In this document: piece after piece, positions 9,830 through 18,691 of the stretch
Layout: each line of letters starts with the position of its first letter
Position numbering within the stretch: the first letter of the stretch is position 1
Origin: Lewinellaceae bacterium
GTDB taxonomy: Bacteria > Bacteroidota > Bacteroidia > Chitinophagales > Saprospiraceae
Direction: 5' to 3'
DNA length: 64,000 nucleotides
Assembly: GCA_020636195.1 (NCBI GenBank)
Contig: JACJYH010000002.1
Coordinates: 496,001 to 560,000 of the forward strand
Translations under genes and position numbers: made by a program
The notes under the pieces: model-generated
Seen by the model: only the letters and a program-made list of their open reading frames with translations
Databases searched by the model: none
What the model was told of the DNA's origin: nothing

Positions 9830-10468
9830 ATGAAAGATGAAATTATAAAGATTTGTATAGTGGAAGATGATGACGATGTTAGAAGATTAACGAAGGATGT
9901 CATCGAAATGGATAACCAAATCAAGGTTGTGGAGGACTTTGCATGCGCAGAAGATTTTCTGTGCAAAGTGGGTGACCTAGACGTAAACATTGTATTGATG
10001 GATATTGGGCTCCCAGGAACCAGCGGCACCGAATGTGTAAAACAATGTAATTTGATGGGTATTGAAATGGATTTTGTTATGTACACAACACATTTTATTG
10101 CATCTGAAGTTTTCGAAGCATTAAGGGCCGGCGCAAAAGGATATATTTTGAAAGGTAGTGGACCCGATCATTTGGTACACGATATTAGGGATGTTTTTCA
10201 GGGTGGATCTCCCATGTCACCACAAATTTCAAGATTGGTCATAGAGTCTTTTAACACCATTCAACCCAATAATGATAAATTTCAAAAACTAACCAAACAA
10301 GAAAAAGAAATTCTTTTTGATTTAGAAAAAGGATTGAATTATAGAGAAATCGCAACTAAGAGATTTGTTTCTCCACACACGGTTAGGGCGCACATAAGAT
10401 CCATATATGAAAAGCTTCATGTGCATACAAAGTTGGAGGCAATTAGATTATTAATCAATTCAAAATAA
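9830..10468 (+). CDS. NarL/LuxR-family response regulator
   Basis: 212 aa. The receiver domain (1-120) has the acidic pocket EDDDD (12-16) and the phospho-acceptor Asp58 in VLMDIGLPG, with the T/Lys switch region near 87-108. Residues ~145-205 form a LuxR helix-turn-helix: LTKQEKEILFDLEKGLNYREIA, then FVSPHTVRAHIRSIYEKL. It is a cytoplasmic transcription factor. Its partner is almost certainly the sensor kinase 129 bases downstream. Targets are not visible; the divergent LytTR operon is a candidate. Confidence 0.93.
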   Translation: MKDEIIKICIVEDDDDVRRLTKDVIEMDNQIKVVEDFACAEDFLCKVGDLDVNIVLMDIGLPGTSGTECVKQCNLMGIEMDFVMYTTHFIASEVFEALRAGAKGYILKGSGPDHLVHDIRDVFQGGSPMSPQISRLVIESFNTIQPNNDKFQKLTKQEKEILFDLEKGLNYREIATKRFVSPHTVRAHIRSIYEKLHVHTKLEAIRLLINSK

Positions 10469-10473
10469 TCCAA

Positions 10474-10503
10474 TCTTCGCAATGCTCCGGCATTTTCCGA
10501 AGA
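10474..10503 (+). terminator. Stem-loop between response regulator and sensor kinase
   Basis: An inner stem AATGC/GCATT closes on TCCG, flanked by an outer TCTTCG/CGAAGA pair. It lies six bases after the response regulator stop and is followed by an A-rich rather than T-rich run on the plus strand. It could lower kinase expression relative to the regulator or protect the message end. Confidence 0.4.
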
Positions 10504-10596
10504 GAAAAAATCAAATCTTGAAAAAAGTATGATTATAAAATTTACCATTATATTAGTCACAAATTTTTATGATATTGTGATTACAATAGAAAATCA

Positions 10597-12492
10597 GTGA
10601 TTCGATCAATATTAACGTTATGTTTGATTCTTTCACTTCTGGATAGTGGAAGCTCCGAAGCTCGACCGTGTTGTCAGTTAGGGAAAAACTTCCATGCAAC
10701 TAAACCCCACGATTGCTATTCCGTATTATTGGATCGCAAAGGATTGTATGATAAACAGGAAGTTTTATCGGCACTCCGTTCGGACCAATTTATACCAATT
10801 TCAGTAGTCCCAAAATCAGAATTGAGGCAGAATCATTGGCTTAAAATGGATATCACTCAAGACTTCGCAAAAGAACTGGTGCTGATGCTGAAGTTTTCTG
10901 ACTTGCGAGGGGCTTGGTTGGTAAAAAATGAGCAGCTTTTACCTGTTGATTATGCAGGTTATTTTCCTGAATACGATAGCATTTACCATTCCATTCTGAA
11001 GGTCAATCATAGATGTATATTTAGTTTAATACAAGGCGACACCATGACATTTATTTTCAAAACATTTCCAAAATATTTAGAAAGAGGTGACGATGAACCG
11101 ATAATTTACGATCTTAGAAAATATGAACATGAGCTTTACACATCCACTAATGTATCAACACTTTTGAATGGAATAGTACTTGGATTCATGTTTCTCTTTC
11201 TTGGAATTTCATTTTTAATATTTTTCCTATATAAAGAGAGGGCTTATCTGGCATATATTTTTTATTTGATTTTTGTTATAACTTATTTATGGCGTGATTT
11301 CGAATATTTAAACCTTTTTTTCTTCTCAACTATGAGGTATGTTGCTTGGCATGAAACAAAGCTAATCATGAATTGTCTGATTGGAGGTAGTTATATCATT
11401 TTCATCAAATTATTACTGAATACTAAAACGTTTCACCCAAAAGTTGATAAGATCCTTACTGTATTTTTAGTGCTGTTGATCATTGCTATTCCGATCGATT
11501 ATATTGGTAGCGAATGGATGAATTGGTGGCCATATAAAGTCGGAATGTATTATGCTGGAGCTGTTGCACTGATTACCCAGATATTCTATAATACTTACTT
11601 CATCCGCGATAAGGATCCTGTGGTTAGGTATATTGTATTGGGAACTTTTTTCCTTACTTTAGGTGCCATTTCCATTCCCATTTTTGATGTGAGCATACAT
11701 ACATGGATTGTAAGAGTGTGTTTTATTTTAGAAATGATATTTTTTACGGCTGCTTTGAGTCAAAAAATAAAAAAAATATATAAAGATAGGATCAGGGTTG
11801 AAAACGAATTGAAAGAATCTCAAATTAGGCATGCCTATGAAACCCAAATCAAACTTTCGCATGAACGACAAAAAACAGAGGAAAATATAAGAAACGAAAT
11901 CGCTAGGGATATTCATGATGAAATTGGTGCGGAACTAACGAAAATTTCATTAGCAACACATTTACTTTCTAAGTCTGATATGATTATAAATGAAGGTATT
12001 AGAAATAAGATTGCAAAAATAGGGGAAGATGCCACCCAAACACATAAGCAATTAAGACAACTACTTTTTTCCATCAATCCTTCTTATGACAATTTTAAAT
12101 TGGTTCAAACGTATTTTGAGGAGATTGCTGCGTATTATTTTTCTGATACAAATATCAAATTGAAGTTTGCTAATTTACCTTCCGAAACCAATCCTAAAAT
12201 GGACAGAATCGTAAAAAGCCAATTGCAATTGATTCTAAAAGAAGTTCTACACAATATAGTCAAGCATTCCAAAGCTGAAAACGTAACAGTTTCATTAAAT
12301 TTAATCAATGATAAAAGTTATAAATTAGTCATCAAAGATGATGGAATTGGTATAGGTAATGCTCCAACTAAATTATTTAGTTCTGGGTTGAAAAATATGG
12401 AAGCTAGGGCTAAAAAAATCAATGCACAATTTTCTATATCAAGTTTACCAAATGGAGGAACGGAAGTAATTGTAGAAGGTTACGTTCAATAA
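10597..12492 (+). CDS. 7TMR-DISM sensor histidine kinase (HisKA_3 type)
   Basis: 631 aa with a GTG start. A signal peptide (1-22) is followed by a periplasmic sensory beta-domain (~25-185), seven hydrophobic segments (~190-395, the 7TMR-DISM membrane unit), a coiled-coil linker, and a NarL-type kinase core. The phospho-accepting His440 lies in IARDIHDEIGAE. The ATPase domain has LKEVLHNIVKHS (N box) and DDGIGIG (G1). It would sense an extracellular ligand and phosphorylate the response regulator encoded upstream. The start choice is reasonable because the signal peptide follows directly. The ligand is unknown; carbohydrate sensing has been proposed for some 7TMR-DISM proteins. Confidence 0.92.
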   Translation: MIRSILTLCLILSLLDSGSSEARPCCQLGKNFHATKPHDCYSVLLDRKGLYDKQEVLSALRSDQFIPISVVPKSELRQNHWLKMDITQDFAKELVLMLKFSDLRGAWLVKNEQLLPVDYAGYFPEYDSIYHSILKVNHRCIFSLIQGDTMTFIFKTFPKYLERGDDEPIIYDLRKYEHELYTSTNVSTLLNGIVLGFMFLFLGISFLIFFLYKERAYLAYIFYLIFVITYLWRDFEYLNLFFFSTMRYVAWHETKLIMNCLIGGSYIIFIKLLLNTKTFHPKVDKILTVFLVLLIIAIPIDYIGSEWMNWWPYKVGMYYAGAVALITQIFYNTYFIRDKDPVVRYIVLGTFFLTLGAISIPIFDVSIHTWIVRVCFILEMIFFTAALSQKIKKIYKDRIRVENELKESQIRHAYETQIKLSHERQKTEENIRNEIARDIHDEIGAELTKISLATHLLSKSDMIINEGIRNKIAKIGEDATQTHKQLRQLLFSINPSYDNFKLVQTYFEEIAAYYFSDTNIKLKFANLPSETNPKMDRIVKSQLQLILKEVLHNIVKHSKAENVTVSLNLINDKSYKLVIKDDGIGIGNAPTKLFSSGLKNMEARAKKINAQFSISSLPNGGTEVIVEGYVQ

Positions 12493-12646
12493 TAAAATCA
12501 TTAATCCATTGTATATATTATTACAAAAGCCGCATTTGTATAATTTATTGTTCGAAGTATGATCTTTTGTCAAAAATGAAATTCATTTCAAATCTAATAA
12601 TTCTAACTTGAGACAGACACTGACATTATACAAACACTTCGATTTT

Positions 12647-12832
12647 CTAAATACATTTTCCCTGTTGACATTCCAGTGCTTGGTAGATGCCACAAATACT
12701 CCAAAACTCATGGTTTCAGCATTCCCGATTATTAGATTGGAGGCTAGAGAAAGTAAAATCTACTTTTTCAGAAAGTTCGTTGGTTGACATCTTTCGTTTA
12801 TCTATCATTAAAACAAGGACAACCACAGCCAC
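12647..12832 (-). pseudogene. Decayed XRE/Cro-type regulator next to DUF2975 gene
   Basis: Reading the minus strand from GTG at 12832 gives a short hydrophobic start, then MIDKRKMSTNELSEKV, the beginning of a small Cro-like regulator. A TGA follows, and the same frame then gives SICGIYQALECQQGK, matching the usual end of this family (LEAICKALECQPGD). The middle helix-turn-helix part is scrambled and about four codons short. Intact genes of this family commonly follow DUF2975 membrane protein genes, as here. Inference: an ex-partner of the neighbouring gene. The rest of the 344-base gap shows nothing else. Confidence 0.55.
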
Positions 12833-12836
12833 AGTT

Positions 12837-13316
12837 TTATATTGTTGGGTCGTTTATAGGTTTTAAATCCACTTCTTTTTGTACTATTTTTTGGTACATA
12901 TTTGCTGCAATAGCAATGACAATTGAACCCAAGGATGTAACTACGCACATACCTAAAAAACCAGCTGGATCATCAGTCTCATCGTGGGTGAATTTGATAT
13001 ATACACCAGCTAATACTATCAAGGCACTGAGTATTATCCCACAATATTTGATATTTCTCAATGCCTTTATGGATTGAGTAGAAAATGTAGTGTTGCTTCT
13101 TATGTTGCCGAGTAACTTAAAACTAAAGTACAGCCCAGCAAAAAAGAAAACGGAAGCGCAGTAGCCATATAGTATAAATGGGTCAGTGTAAATATTGAAT
13201 AAGTCCAAGTTGGCAGCTCTACCCTCAGTAGTTGGAAAATAGATCAACATCCCTAAAATTACAATACCAAAAAGTAGGATGGCGGCTTGAAGTATGAGAA
13301 TTATTACGCTTTTCAT
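12837..13316 (-). CDS. DUF2975-family four-helix membrane protein
   Basis: 159 aa with four hydrophobic segments (about 5-27, 45-67, 90-110, 122-145). The C-terminal tail KEVDLKPINDPTI resembles the ENDLTI ending of DUF2975 proteins, which are normally encoded beside a small Cro-like regulator. That partner appears here as a pseudogene immediately downstream. Function unknown; the protein sits in the inner membrane. The start is followed directly by the first transmembrane helix. Confidence 0.7.
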   Translation of the reverse strand: MKSVIILILQAAILLFGIVILGMLIYFPTTEGRAANLDLFNIYTDPFILYGYCASVFFFAGLYFSFKLLGNIRSNTTFSTQSIKALRNIKYCGIILSALIVLAGVYIKFTHDETDDPAGFLGMCVVTSLGSIVIAIAANMYQKIVQKEVDLKPINDPTI

Positions 13317-13432
13317 TTATGCGGTTAAAAATTATGAAAGATTGTTTGAAAAGACAAAAAATTTAGTGGAGATTACAAATTAATCTATTGAAATAAACGG
13401 TAAAATATATAAACAGATTGTTTAGATGTTTA

Positions 13433-13594
13433 AGAGTATGTTTAAAATTTATCCTTTAGCAAGAAGATGTTGTGTTTTGGCTGCAAATTCGTTAAATTTT
13501 TTGTCGAATTGCCCACGTTCGATAGCAAAATTTGCCTTTTTTCGCCCAAAATAATTCCATTTGATTGTCCTAAAACAAAATTTAAACATACTCT
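13433..13594. repeat. MITE-like element with 14-bp perfect inverted termini
   Basis: The ends AGAGTATGTTTAAA (13433-13446) and TTTAAACATACTCT (13581-13594) are perfect inverted copies around a 134-base centre. Size (162 bp) and structure fit a miniature inverted-repeat element. A target duplication is not clear. Nearly the whole element is one open frame on the minus strand (separate entry). Confidence 0.55.
13449..13589 (-). CDS. Possible 46-residue protein inside the inverted-repeat element
   Basis: The ATG lies inside one terminal repeat and the TAA next to the other. The predicted peptide begins MFKFCFRTIKWNYF and ends AAKTQHLLAKG. It is basic, with no recognised domain. Its fit to the element boundaries is striking, but a 46-codon open frame can arise by chance. 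Coding status unproven. Confidence 0.25.
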   Translation of the reverse strand: MFKFCFRTIKWNYFGRKKANFAIERGQFDKKFNEFAAKTQHLLAKG

Positions 13595-13727
13595 AAATTT
13601 CACAGTTGATTATCTCAAATAAAGTTCCAAATTTCAGAATAATGTCGTTTGAAAGTAATTTTGAAATGAAATATGTATGAAATTCGACAATTTAGAAGAT
13701 TAAAATACGCATTTAAATATTAGATTA

Positions 13728-14477
13728 TCAAGAACTTGTATTAGATTTATACTCGATTATATTTATAACTTTTGAAATTTCAGTATCTCGATCAAAATAC
13801 TGAAACCACCATAGATTCCATAAGATCAGAAGAAAACCATAAGCCGTATCTTCGATAGGAATCGTCCATAACCTTATATTGAAAATTTCGTCTGTATTGT
13901 AGTTGACTACGGGAGAAGGAAGTCCGCTACCTGTCAGTATTCCATTGACAGGAAAAAATCCCAACATTAAAATGAGATAGATCAAAAATGCCTTAAAGAC
14001 CCAATTTGGTTTCAAAAAGAGATAGAATAATACCATTGTAACAAGACTCAGCGTGGCAGTTACAAAAGTGTAGATTTGATGATGGTAGCGAATCGAAATA
14101 TAGAGCATTAATGCTGCATACGTCACAATAAAAATTTGATTGAACCTGTTAGTCCATTCCCACCGGAAGAATTTATCCAAAGTGTAGTAGGTAAAGAGGC
14201 ATGAAAAAGGAATACAAATAAAAAACAAGCATTCTTCGATAGGTAAATTTAAAATTGATATGCCTAAAGTATATTGCTCATCAAACCACCAAACTCCATT
14301 GGCTGTAAACCACACGTCCCAAAGAATAAATGGAATTGCTACTAATAAACTAGCCTTTATAAATGCCTTGAAATGCTCAGAAAATCGTATTTTTGGATGA
14401 AATGAGAAAATGAAACATACTATGACCGTGAAAAAATTGACAAGGATGTAGGTGGTTTGGTATGGGAAATTGATCAT
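13728..14477 (-). CDS. Lycopene cyclase-domain protein (CrtY of the CrtYc/CrtYd/CarR type)
   Basis: 249 aa integral membrane protein with about seven hydrophobic segments. Two tandem lycopene-cyclase domains are visible, each with the ExxxF/W-rich pattern: WDVWFTANGVWWF plus LPIEECLFFICIPFS in the first, and FNIRLWTIPIEDTAYGF in the second. This is the fused form of the heterodimeric actinobacterial cyclase, converting lycopene to beta-carotene. It is the last gene of the crt operon; its start overlaps the crtZ stop by four bases. The ATGA overlap supports this start. Confidence 0.85.
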   Translation of the reverse strand: MINFPYQTTYILVNFFTVIVCFIFSFHPKIRFSEHFKAFIKASLLVAIPFILWDVWFTANGVWWFDEQYTLGISILNLPIEECLFFICIPFSCLFTYYTLDKFFRWEWTNRFNQIFIVTYAALMLYISIRYHHQIYTFVTATLSLVTMVLFYLFLKPNWVFKAFLIYLILMLGFFPVNGILTGSGLPSPVVNYNTDEIFNIRLWTIPIEDTAYGFLLILWNLWWFQYFDRDTEISKVINIIEYKSNTSS

Positions 14478-14938
14478 TTTTTATCAAAATACATTTTAAA
14501 ATACTTTTGTGGAACCCATAAAAATCCAAAACACTCTCCATCTTCTTTGACGATGTGTTTATGATGTTGTTTGTGTGCTCTTCTGATGGACAACAGATAT
14601 TTATTTTCAGTGTTTTGAAGGATTTTTATTCTCTGGTGGATGAATATATCATGTACGAAGAAATATGCCATTCCATACAGCGTTATCCCGATTCCAATAA
14701 AGAGAAGGTAAGTTTGTGGAGTCTTGACACCCAAATAAATTAAAATAATTGCCGGAATGGCAAAGATGAAGAAGAACCAATCATTTTTTTCCATCTTACC
14801 CACATTGCTGTGATCATGGTGATCGCGGTGTAAGCTCCATAAAAATCCGTGCATAATGTATTTGTGAATGCACCATGTGGCGCCTTCCATTGCAATAAAA
14901 GTCAATAAAACGATTACAAAATTTGTCATGTTATGCAT
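14474..14938 (-). CDS. crtZ: Beta-carotene 3-hydroxylase
   Basis: 154 aa di-iron membrane hydroxylase of the fatty-acid-hydroxylase superfamily. Its histidine clusters are HKYIMHG, HRDHHDH, HDIFIHQR and RRAHKQHHKH. It would convert beta-carotene to zeaxanthin. Four hydrophobic stretches are present. The start at 14938 overlaps the SRPBCC gene; MTNF at 14929 is a nearby alternative. With crtB, crtI and the cyclase it predicts a yellow zeaxanthin pigment. Confidence 0.92.
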   Translation of the reverse strand: MHNMTNFVIVLLTFIAMEGATWCIHKYIMHGFLWSLHRDHHDHSNVGKMEKNDWFFFIFAIPAIILIYLGVKTPQTYLLFIGIGITLYGMAYFFVHDIFIHQRIKILQNTENKYLLSIRRAHKQHHKHIVKEDGECFGFLWVPQKYFKMYFDKK

Positions 14939-15392
14939 TATTGAAGGTGTGATCTAATATCTTTCTTCTAAACGTAAAAATCGCATTCAATCTTCTTTTT
15001 ACGAACATTGTATGTGCGATTTCACCTATCCATCCCAAGGGAAGTTCATACTCTATAACATCGGTCATGCTGACACCTTCAGCACATGGCTCAAAGGTAT
15101 GGGTATGCAGCCAATATTTAAATGGTCCAACCAATTGCATGTCAGCAAATAATTCTTGATGCTGAACATCTGTTATTTCTGTCTTCCACTTGAGCGGGAT
15201 GTTCCATAAGGGTGAAACGATATAATCTATCTTCAACCCTTTTGTGATAGACTTGGGAAGCTCTTTGTTCTTGATTTCAAATCGCATATCATCGGGTGTG
15301 ATCTTACTCAGATTATACGGATTAGTAAAAAAGAGCCATGCAGTATCCAATTCGCACCGCAAGGTTTGATTAAAAATTAAACGATGTCTCAT
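14931..15392 (-). CDS. SRPBCC (START-like) ligand-binding protein in the carotenoid operon
   Basis: 153 aa, cytoplasmic. The helix-grip pattern of the Bet v1-like/polyketide cyclase superfamily is recognisable: FNQTLRCELDTAWLFFTNPYNLSKITP at the start and a C-terminal helix. Proteins of this kind often sit in Bacteroidota crt clusters between crtB and crtZ; a role in handling a hydrophobic intermediate is plausible but not shown. It overlaps crtB by four bases and crtZ by eight, so its expression is tightly coupled. Confidence 0.75.
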   Translation of the reverse strand: MRHRLIFNQTLRCELDTAWLFFTNPYNLSKITPDDMRFEIKNKELPKSITKGLKIDYIVSPLWNIPLKWKTEITDVQHQELFADMQLVGPFKYWLHTHTFEPCAEGVSMTDVIEYELPLGWIGEIAHTMFVKRRLNAIFTFRRKILDHTFNNA

Positions 15393-16228
15393 ATATAGCG
15401 CAAAAATCTATATTTTATATAACTATTGAAAAAAATGATCGATTTCTCGAAATTATTGACTCTGATTCTCTCTTTTAGAATGTGGGAGACGGAAGATTTT
15501 TTTATTTTATTCAAGAGAGCATAATAGTAGCAATACGCCAAATAGACACCCAAGCCACTGGTTTTAGGAAGTCTTTGGATACCAATTAATGCATCATCCA
15601 TTTCTTTGGAAATTTCTTTTTCTACTTCCACTTTTGAAACATGATTCAACATTCCATCGTGTACATTAGGAAAGTAAGTTCTTCCTAAAACTTGGCTATC
15701 TGAATTGAAGTCCCTTAGAAAGTTGACCTTCTGAAAAGCAGAACCCAATTTTATAGCAAAAGGCTTCAAATCGTGGTAGGCTTGTTCATCTCCAGATACA
15801 AAAACTTTAAGGCACATCAATCCAACTACTTCAGCTGAACCATAAATGTATTCCTTATACGCTGATTCATCATATGTCATCGCTTTGAGATCCATCTCCA
15901 TACTATGCAAAAACTGGCTGATGAGTGCGCGATCAATTTGGTAAAGATTGACTGTTTCTTGAAAAGATTGAAGTACAGGATTTAATGAAATTTTATCATC
16001 GAGTGCTGCCCATGTTTCATCTTTAAATTTATTAAGCAGACCTTCTTTGTCAAAGCCATGGAAACTATCTACTATCTCATCTGCAAGTCGCACAAAACCA
16101 TAAATCGCATATATATGATTTCTAATTTTTGGATCGATGCACCTGATGCCCAAGGAAAAACTTGTACTGTACGATCTGGTCAGCGACTTACTTACATTTC
16201 TAGAAAATATGTCATATAAGTGTTTCAA
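15389..16228 (-). CDS. crtB: Phytoene synthase
   Basis: 279 aa. Condenses two geranylgeranyl diphosphates to phytoene. The head-to-head prenyl synthase marks are RSYSTSFSLG near residue 18, YGFVRLADEIVD (first Asp-rich motif, ~43-54) and GSAFQKVNFLRDFNSD (second, ~162-177). It starts three bases after the crtI stop. Length and motifs are normal for the family. Confidence 0.95.
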   Translation of the reverse strand: MKHLYDIFSRNVSKSLTRSYSTSFSLGIRCIDPKIRNHIYAIYGFVRLADEIVDSFHGFDKEGLLNKFKDETWAALDDKISLNPVLQSFQETVNLYQIDRALISQFLHSMEMDLKAMTYDESAYKEYIYGSAEVVGLMCLKVFVSGDEQAYHDLKPFAIKLGSAFQKVNFLRDFNSDSQVLGRTYFPNVHDGMLNHVSKVEVEKEISKEMDDALIGIQRLPKTSGLGVYLAYCYYYALLNKIKKSSVSHILKERIRVNNFEKSIIFFNSYIKYRFLRYI

Positions 16229-16231
16229 ATC

Positions 16232-17707
16232 TTATCGTTTTAGGAGTTTATGAACTTCATTGGCGACTATTTTGCCGGAAATGATGCTTGGAGGCATACC
16301 GGGTCCCGGCACAGTTAAGTGACCTGTATATAATAAATTCTTCAAAGACCGATTTTTTATCGATGGCTTCAAAAAAGCTGTTTGATTTAGTGTATTGGCA
16401 AGCCCGTATGCATTTCCTTTAAATGCGTGGTAGTCTCTTTCAAAATCTGATACGCAATAGCTCTTTTTATAATCAATGTGTTCCTTTAGTCCGACCATCC
16501 CAATATGCTTTTCCAATCGGCTCAACATAATATCAAAATACACTTCATGTTTTGAAGAGTCTTCAGTAATGCCTGACGCAATCGGCATGAGAAAGAAGAC
16601 ATTTTCGTGATTTTCAGGTGCAACGCTTGTATCTGTTTTCGATGGGCAACACACGTAAAAAAGTGGATCTCGTGGCCAGGATGGGTGTTTGTAAATGTCA
16701 TCCAAATGATCGTCCAGTGATGGCTCAAAGAATAGGATATGGTGTTTTAATCCTGCTAATGGTACATCGAAACCTACGTAAAATAGCAAAGCGGATGGTG
16801 CCAAGATTCTCTTATCCCAATATGTTTCACTATAATTTCTATTTGATTCAGAGAGCATGTTTTCTATATGGTTGTAATCAGCTGAAGCTACCACAGCATC
16901 AGTTTCAATCAATGTATCACCAGACACTACCGATGTTACATGGTTAGCAGAAGTGTTGATTTTAGTGATAGGATGGTTGTAATGAAAAACTGCTCCTTGT
17001 GATTCGGCTACCGACACCATTCCTTCAATGATTTTATAAAATCCTCCCAAAGGGTATTTGGTTCCCAATGCATATCCTCCGTAGTTCATAAGGCTATACA
17101 TGGCCGGAATTTGCTGAGGTGAAGCGCCTAAAAATATAACTGGAAATTCCATAAGCGCCTGTAGTTTTGGATGTTTGAAGTATTTTTTAACAAAGCTGCG
17201 GAAGTCAGTAAATAAATCCAATCGCAAAGCACTTTTTAGAATGTCCCACGTCATGAATTCAGTGATTGATAGACAGGGTTTTTCTATGTATTTCGACATG
17301 CTAATTTCGTACTTGTACTTCGCATCTCTCATGAAATCATCGTATCGTTGACCTGCACCGGGTTCTATTGATTCAAACAGTTGCTTGATTTGGTGATATT
17401 CTCTCGGAATTTCTAATGTTCCATCTGAAAATACCATTTCAAACTGAGGATCCAAGTCCACAATTTCATAGTATTCTGCATAACTTTTACCAAACAGGAA
17501 GAAAAAGTCTTCAAATACATCATGCATCCAATACCAGCTTGGACCCATGTCAAAAGTATATCCTTCCTGAGTTTTAAATTGTCTTGCCCTTCCACCCGGA
17601 GACCCATGTTTTTCATAAACATCCACTTTGAAACCTTTTCTGGCAAGGTGCGCTGCCGCTGATATTCCCGAAACGCCAGCTCCTATTACACTGATTTTTT
17701 TGGCCAT
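16232..17707 (-). CDS. crtI: Phytoene desaturase
   Basis: 491 aa FAD enzyme that desaturates phytoene to lycopene. The N-terminal dinucleotide-binding motif is VIGAGVSGISAAAHLARKGF, followed by VYEKHGSPGGRARQF. The C-terminal CrtI signature is present as LLYTGHLTVPGPGMPPSIISG. Length is usual. It is second gene of the operon, three bases from the marR gene. Membrane-associated rather than membrane-spanning. Confidence 0.95.
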   Translation of the reverse strand: MAKKISVIGAGVSGISAAAHLARKGFKVDVYEKHGSPGGRARQFKTQEGYTFDMGPSWYWMHDVFEDFFFLFGKSYAEYYEIVDLDPQFEMVFSDGTLEIPREYHQIKQLFESIEPGAGQRYDDFMRDAKYKYEISMSKYIEKPCLSITEFMTWDILKSALRLDLFTDFRSFVKKYFKHPKLQALMEFPVIFLGASPQQIPAMYSLMNYGGYALGTKYPLGGFYKIIEGMVSVAESQGAVFHYNHPITKINTSANHVTSVVSGDTLIETDAVVASADYNHIENMLSESNRNYSETYWDKRILAPSALLFYVGFDVPLAGLKHHILFFEPSLDDHLDDIYKHPSWPRDPLFYVCCPSKTDTSVAPENHENVFFLMPIASGITEDSSKHEVYFDIMLSRLEKHIGMVGLKEHIDYKKSYCVSDFERDYHAFKGNAYGLANTLNQTAFLKPSIKNRSLKNLLYTGHLTVPGPGMPPSIISGKIVANEVHKLLKR

Positions 17708-17710
17708 TTT

Positions 17711-18376
17711 TTAGTGGTTTAAATAATTAGTTTGAACCAAATCCAGTAAATCTTCGGGATTTGCTGACTGTAAAAAAATTCTATTATGAAATAATTCCAG
17801 CTTTTGCAGTAACCCAATCAATAGGTTTTTTTCTCCATTCGTCAGGTCAGCGACCACTGCTTTTGATGCCAATCGGATGTTGTCCATAATCGTACTCAGT
17901 GCATTCAATCCTAAAGGAGTAATGGCAATCAATTTACTACGCTTATCAGTCTCAGAGTATGTCTGCCCAACCCATTTTTGGGTTAAAAGTCTGTCAATGA
18001 TCTTTATACCTGATGATTTGGTATGAATGTTCATTTTAATAAGCTCCATCTTAGACATCGGCCCTTTTTCTTTCAAATTAATAAGAAAAATAAACTCATC
18101 TTGCGTTGAAAAAGGGGAACTGACCATGGCGGCCTTTGAATATGTTTTGGCATATTTGCTCATATTGTTCAATAATGTGCATATGATGCTTTCGGATGAC
18201 CTACCTTCCGATTTTCCTTCCCAATTTACATCGTTTGATTCTGCTGATCGAAATGCGTTTGTGTCATTATACCAGTTTATAAAACCCTGAAAATCAGAAG
18301 TATAATTTTTACTCAGTGGATCGGATTCAAAAGAGTCCAACTGATTTATTGCCGATTGAAGAATTGCGTATTTCAA
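17711..18376 (-). CDS. MarR-family regulator heading the carotenoid operon
   Basis: 221 aa. Residues ~100-190 form a MarR winged helix: FIFLINLKEKGPMSKMELIKMNI, SGIKIIDRLLTQKWV, then the wing SETDKRSKLIAITPLGL. The N-terminal ~70 residues are extra. It probably controls the operon it heads. Two palindromes upstream of its own start fit MarR operators and imply autoregulation. The signal it senses is unknown; light or redox control is known for crt regulators elsewhere, but nothing here shows that. Confidence 0.85.
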   Translation of the reverse strand: MKYAILQSAINQLDSFESDPLSKNYTSDFQGFINWYNDTNAFRSAESNDVNWEGKSEGRSSESIICTLLNNMSKYAKTYSKAAMVSSPFSTQDEFIFLINLKEKGPMSKMELIKMNIHTKSSGIKIIDRLLTQKWVGQTYSETDKRSKLIAITPLGLNALSTIMDNIRLASKAVVADLTNGEKNLLIGLLQKLELFHNRIFLQSANPEDLLDLVQTNYLNH

Positions 18377-18391
18377 TGTTTAAATTTTAAA

Positions 18392-18407
18392 AGTGTAAAA
18401 TTACACT
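18392..18407. promoter_or_regulatory. Operator candidate 1 for the MarR regulator
   Basis: AGTGTAAAATTACACT: two 7-base inverted arms around AA, 16 bases upstream of the marR start codon. Symmetric AT-rich palindromes of this size are typical MarR-dimer sites. Confidence 0.55.
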
Positions 18408-18421
18408 AAAAAATTAATAAA

Positions 18422-18439
18422 TAGTATAAATATATACTA
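18422..18439. promoter_or_regulatory. Operator candidate 2 for the MarR regulator
   Basis: TAGTATAAATATATACTA: 7-base inverted arms around AATA. Related in sequence to candidate 1 (aGTrTA...TAyACt) and about three helical turns from it, so two dimers could bind one face. Confidence 0.5.
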
Positions 18440-18639
18440 ATAAATATAAAATTATGGTAAAATGTTCAATAGTCAATTATCATCATTACCCAAGAAATAA
18501 TATTAAACAGACTCAAGTATATCATCCACTTGAAATAAATGGTATAAAGAATTTCTTCTTGCACCAAAACAAAAAGTCCTAATCTAAATCATTTCATGTA
18601 TATTAAGTTGGAATATCAAAAGCGAGTGGAGACATGAAA

Positions 18640-18673
18640 TTGACTAAAAATTCGCCTGTTTAGCTTATCTTTG
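18640..18673 (+). promoter_or_regulatory. Bacteroidota-type promoter for fahA
   Basis: A -33 TTG (18640-18642) and a -7 box TATCTTTG (18666-18673) match TTG-N(~19-23)-TAnnTTTG. Transcription would start near 18680, which rules out the TTG codon at 18671 as the fahA start. Confidence 0.6.
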
Positions 18674-18691
18674 CGAAAAAAGAACATTTCC

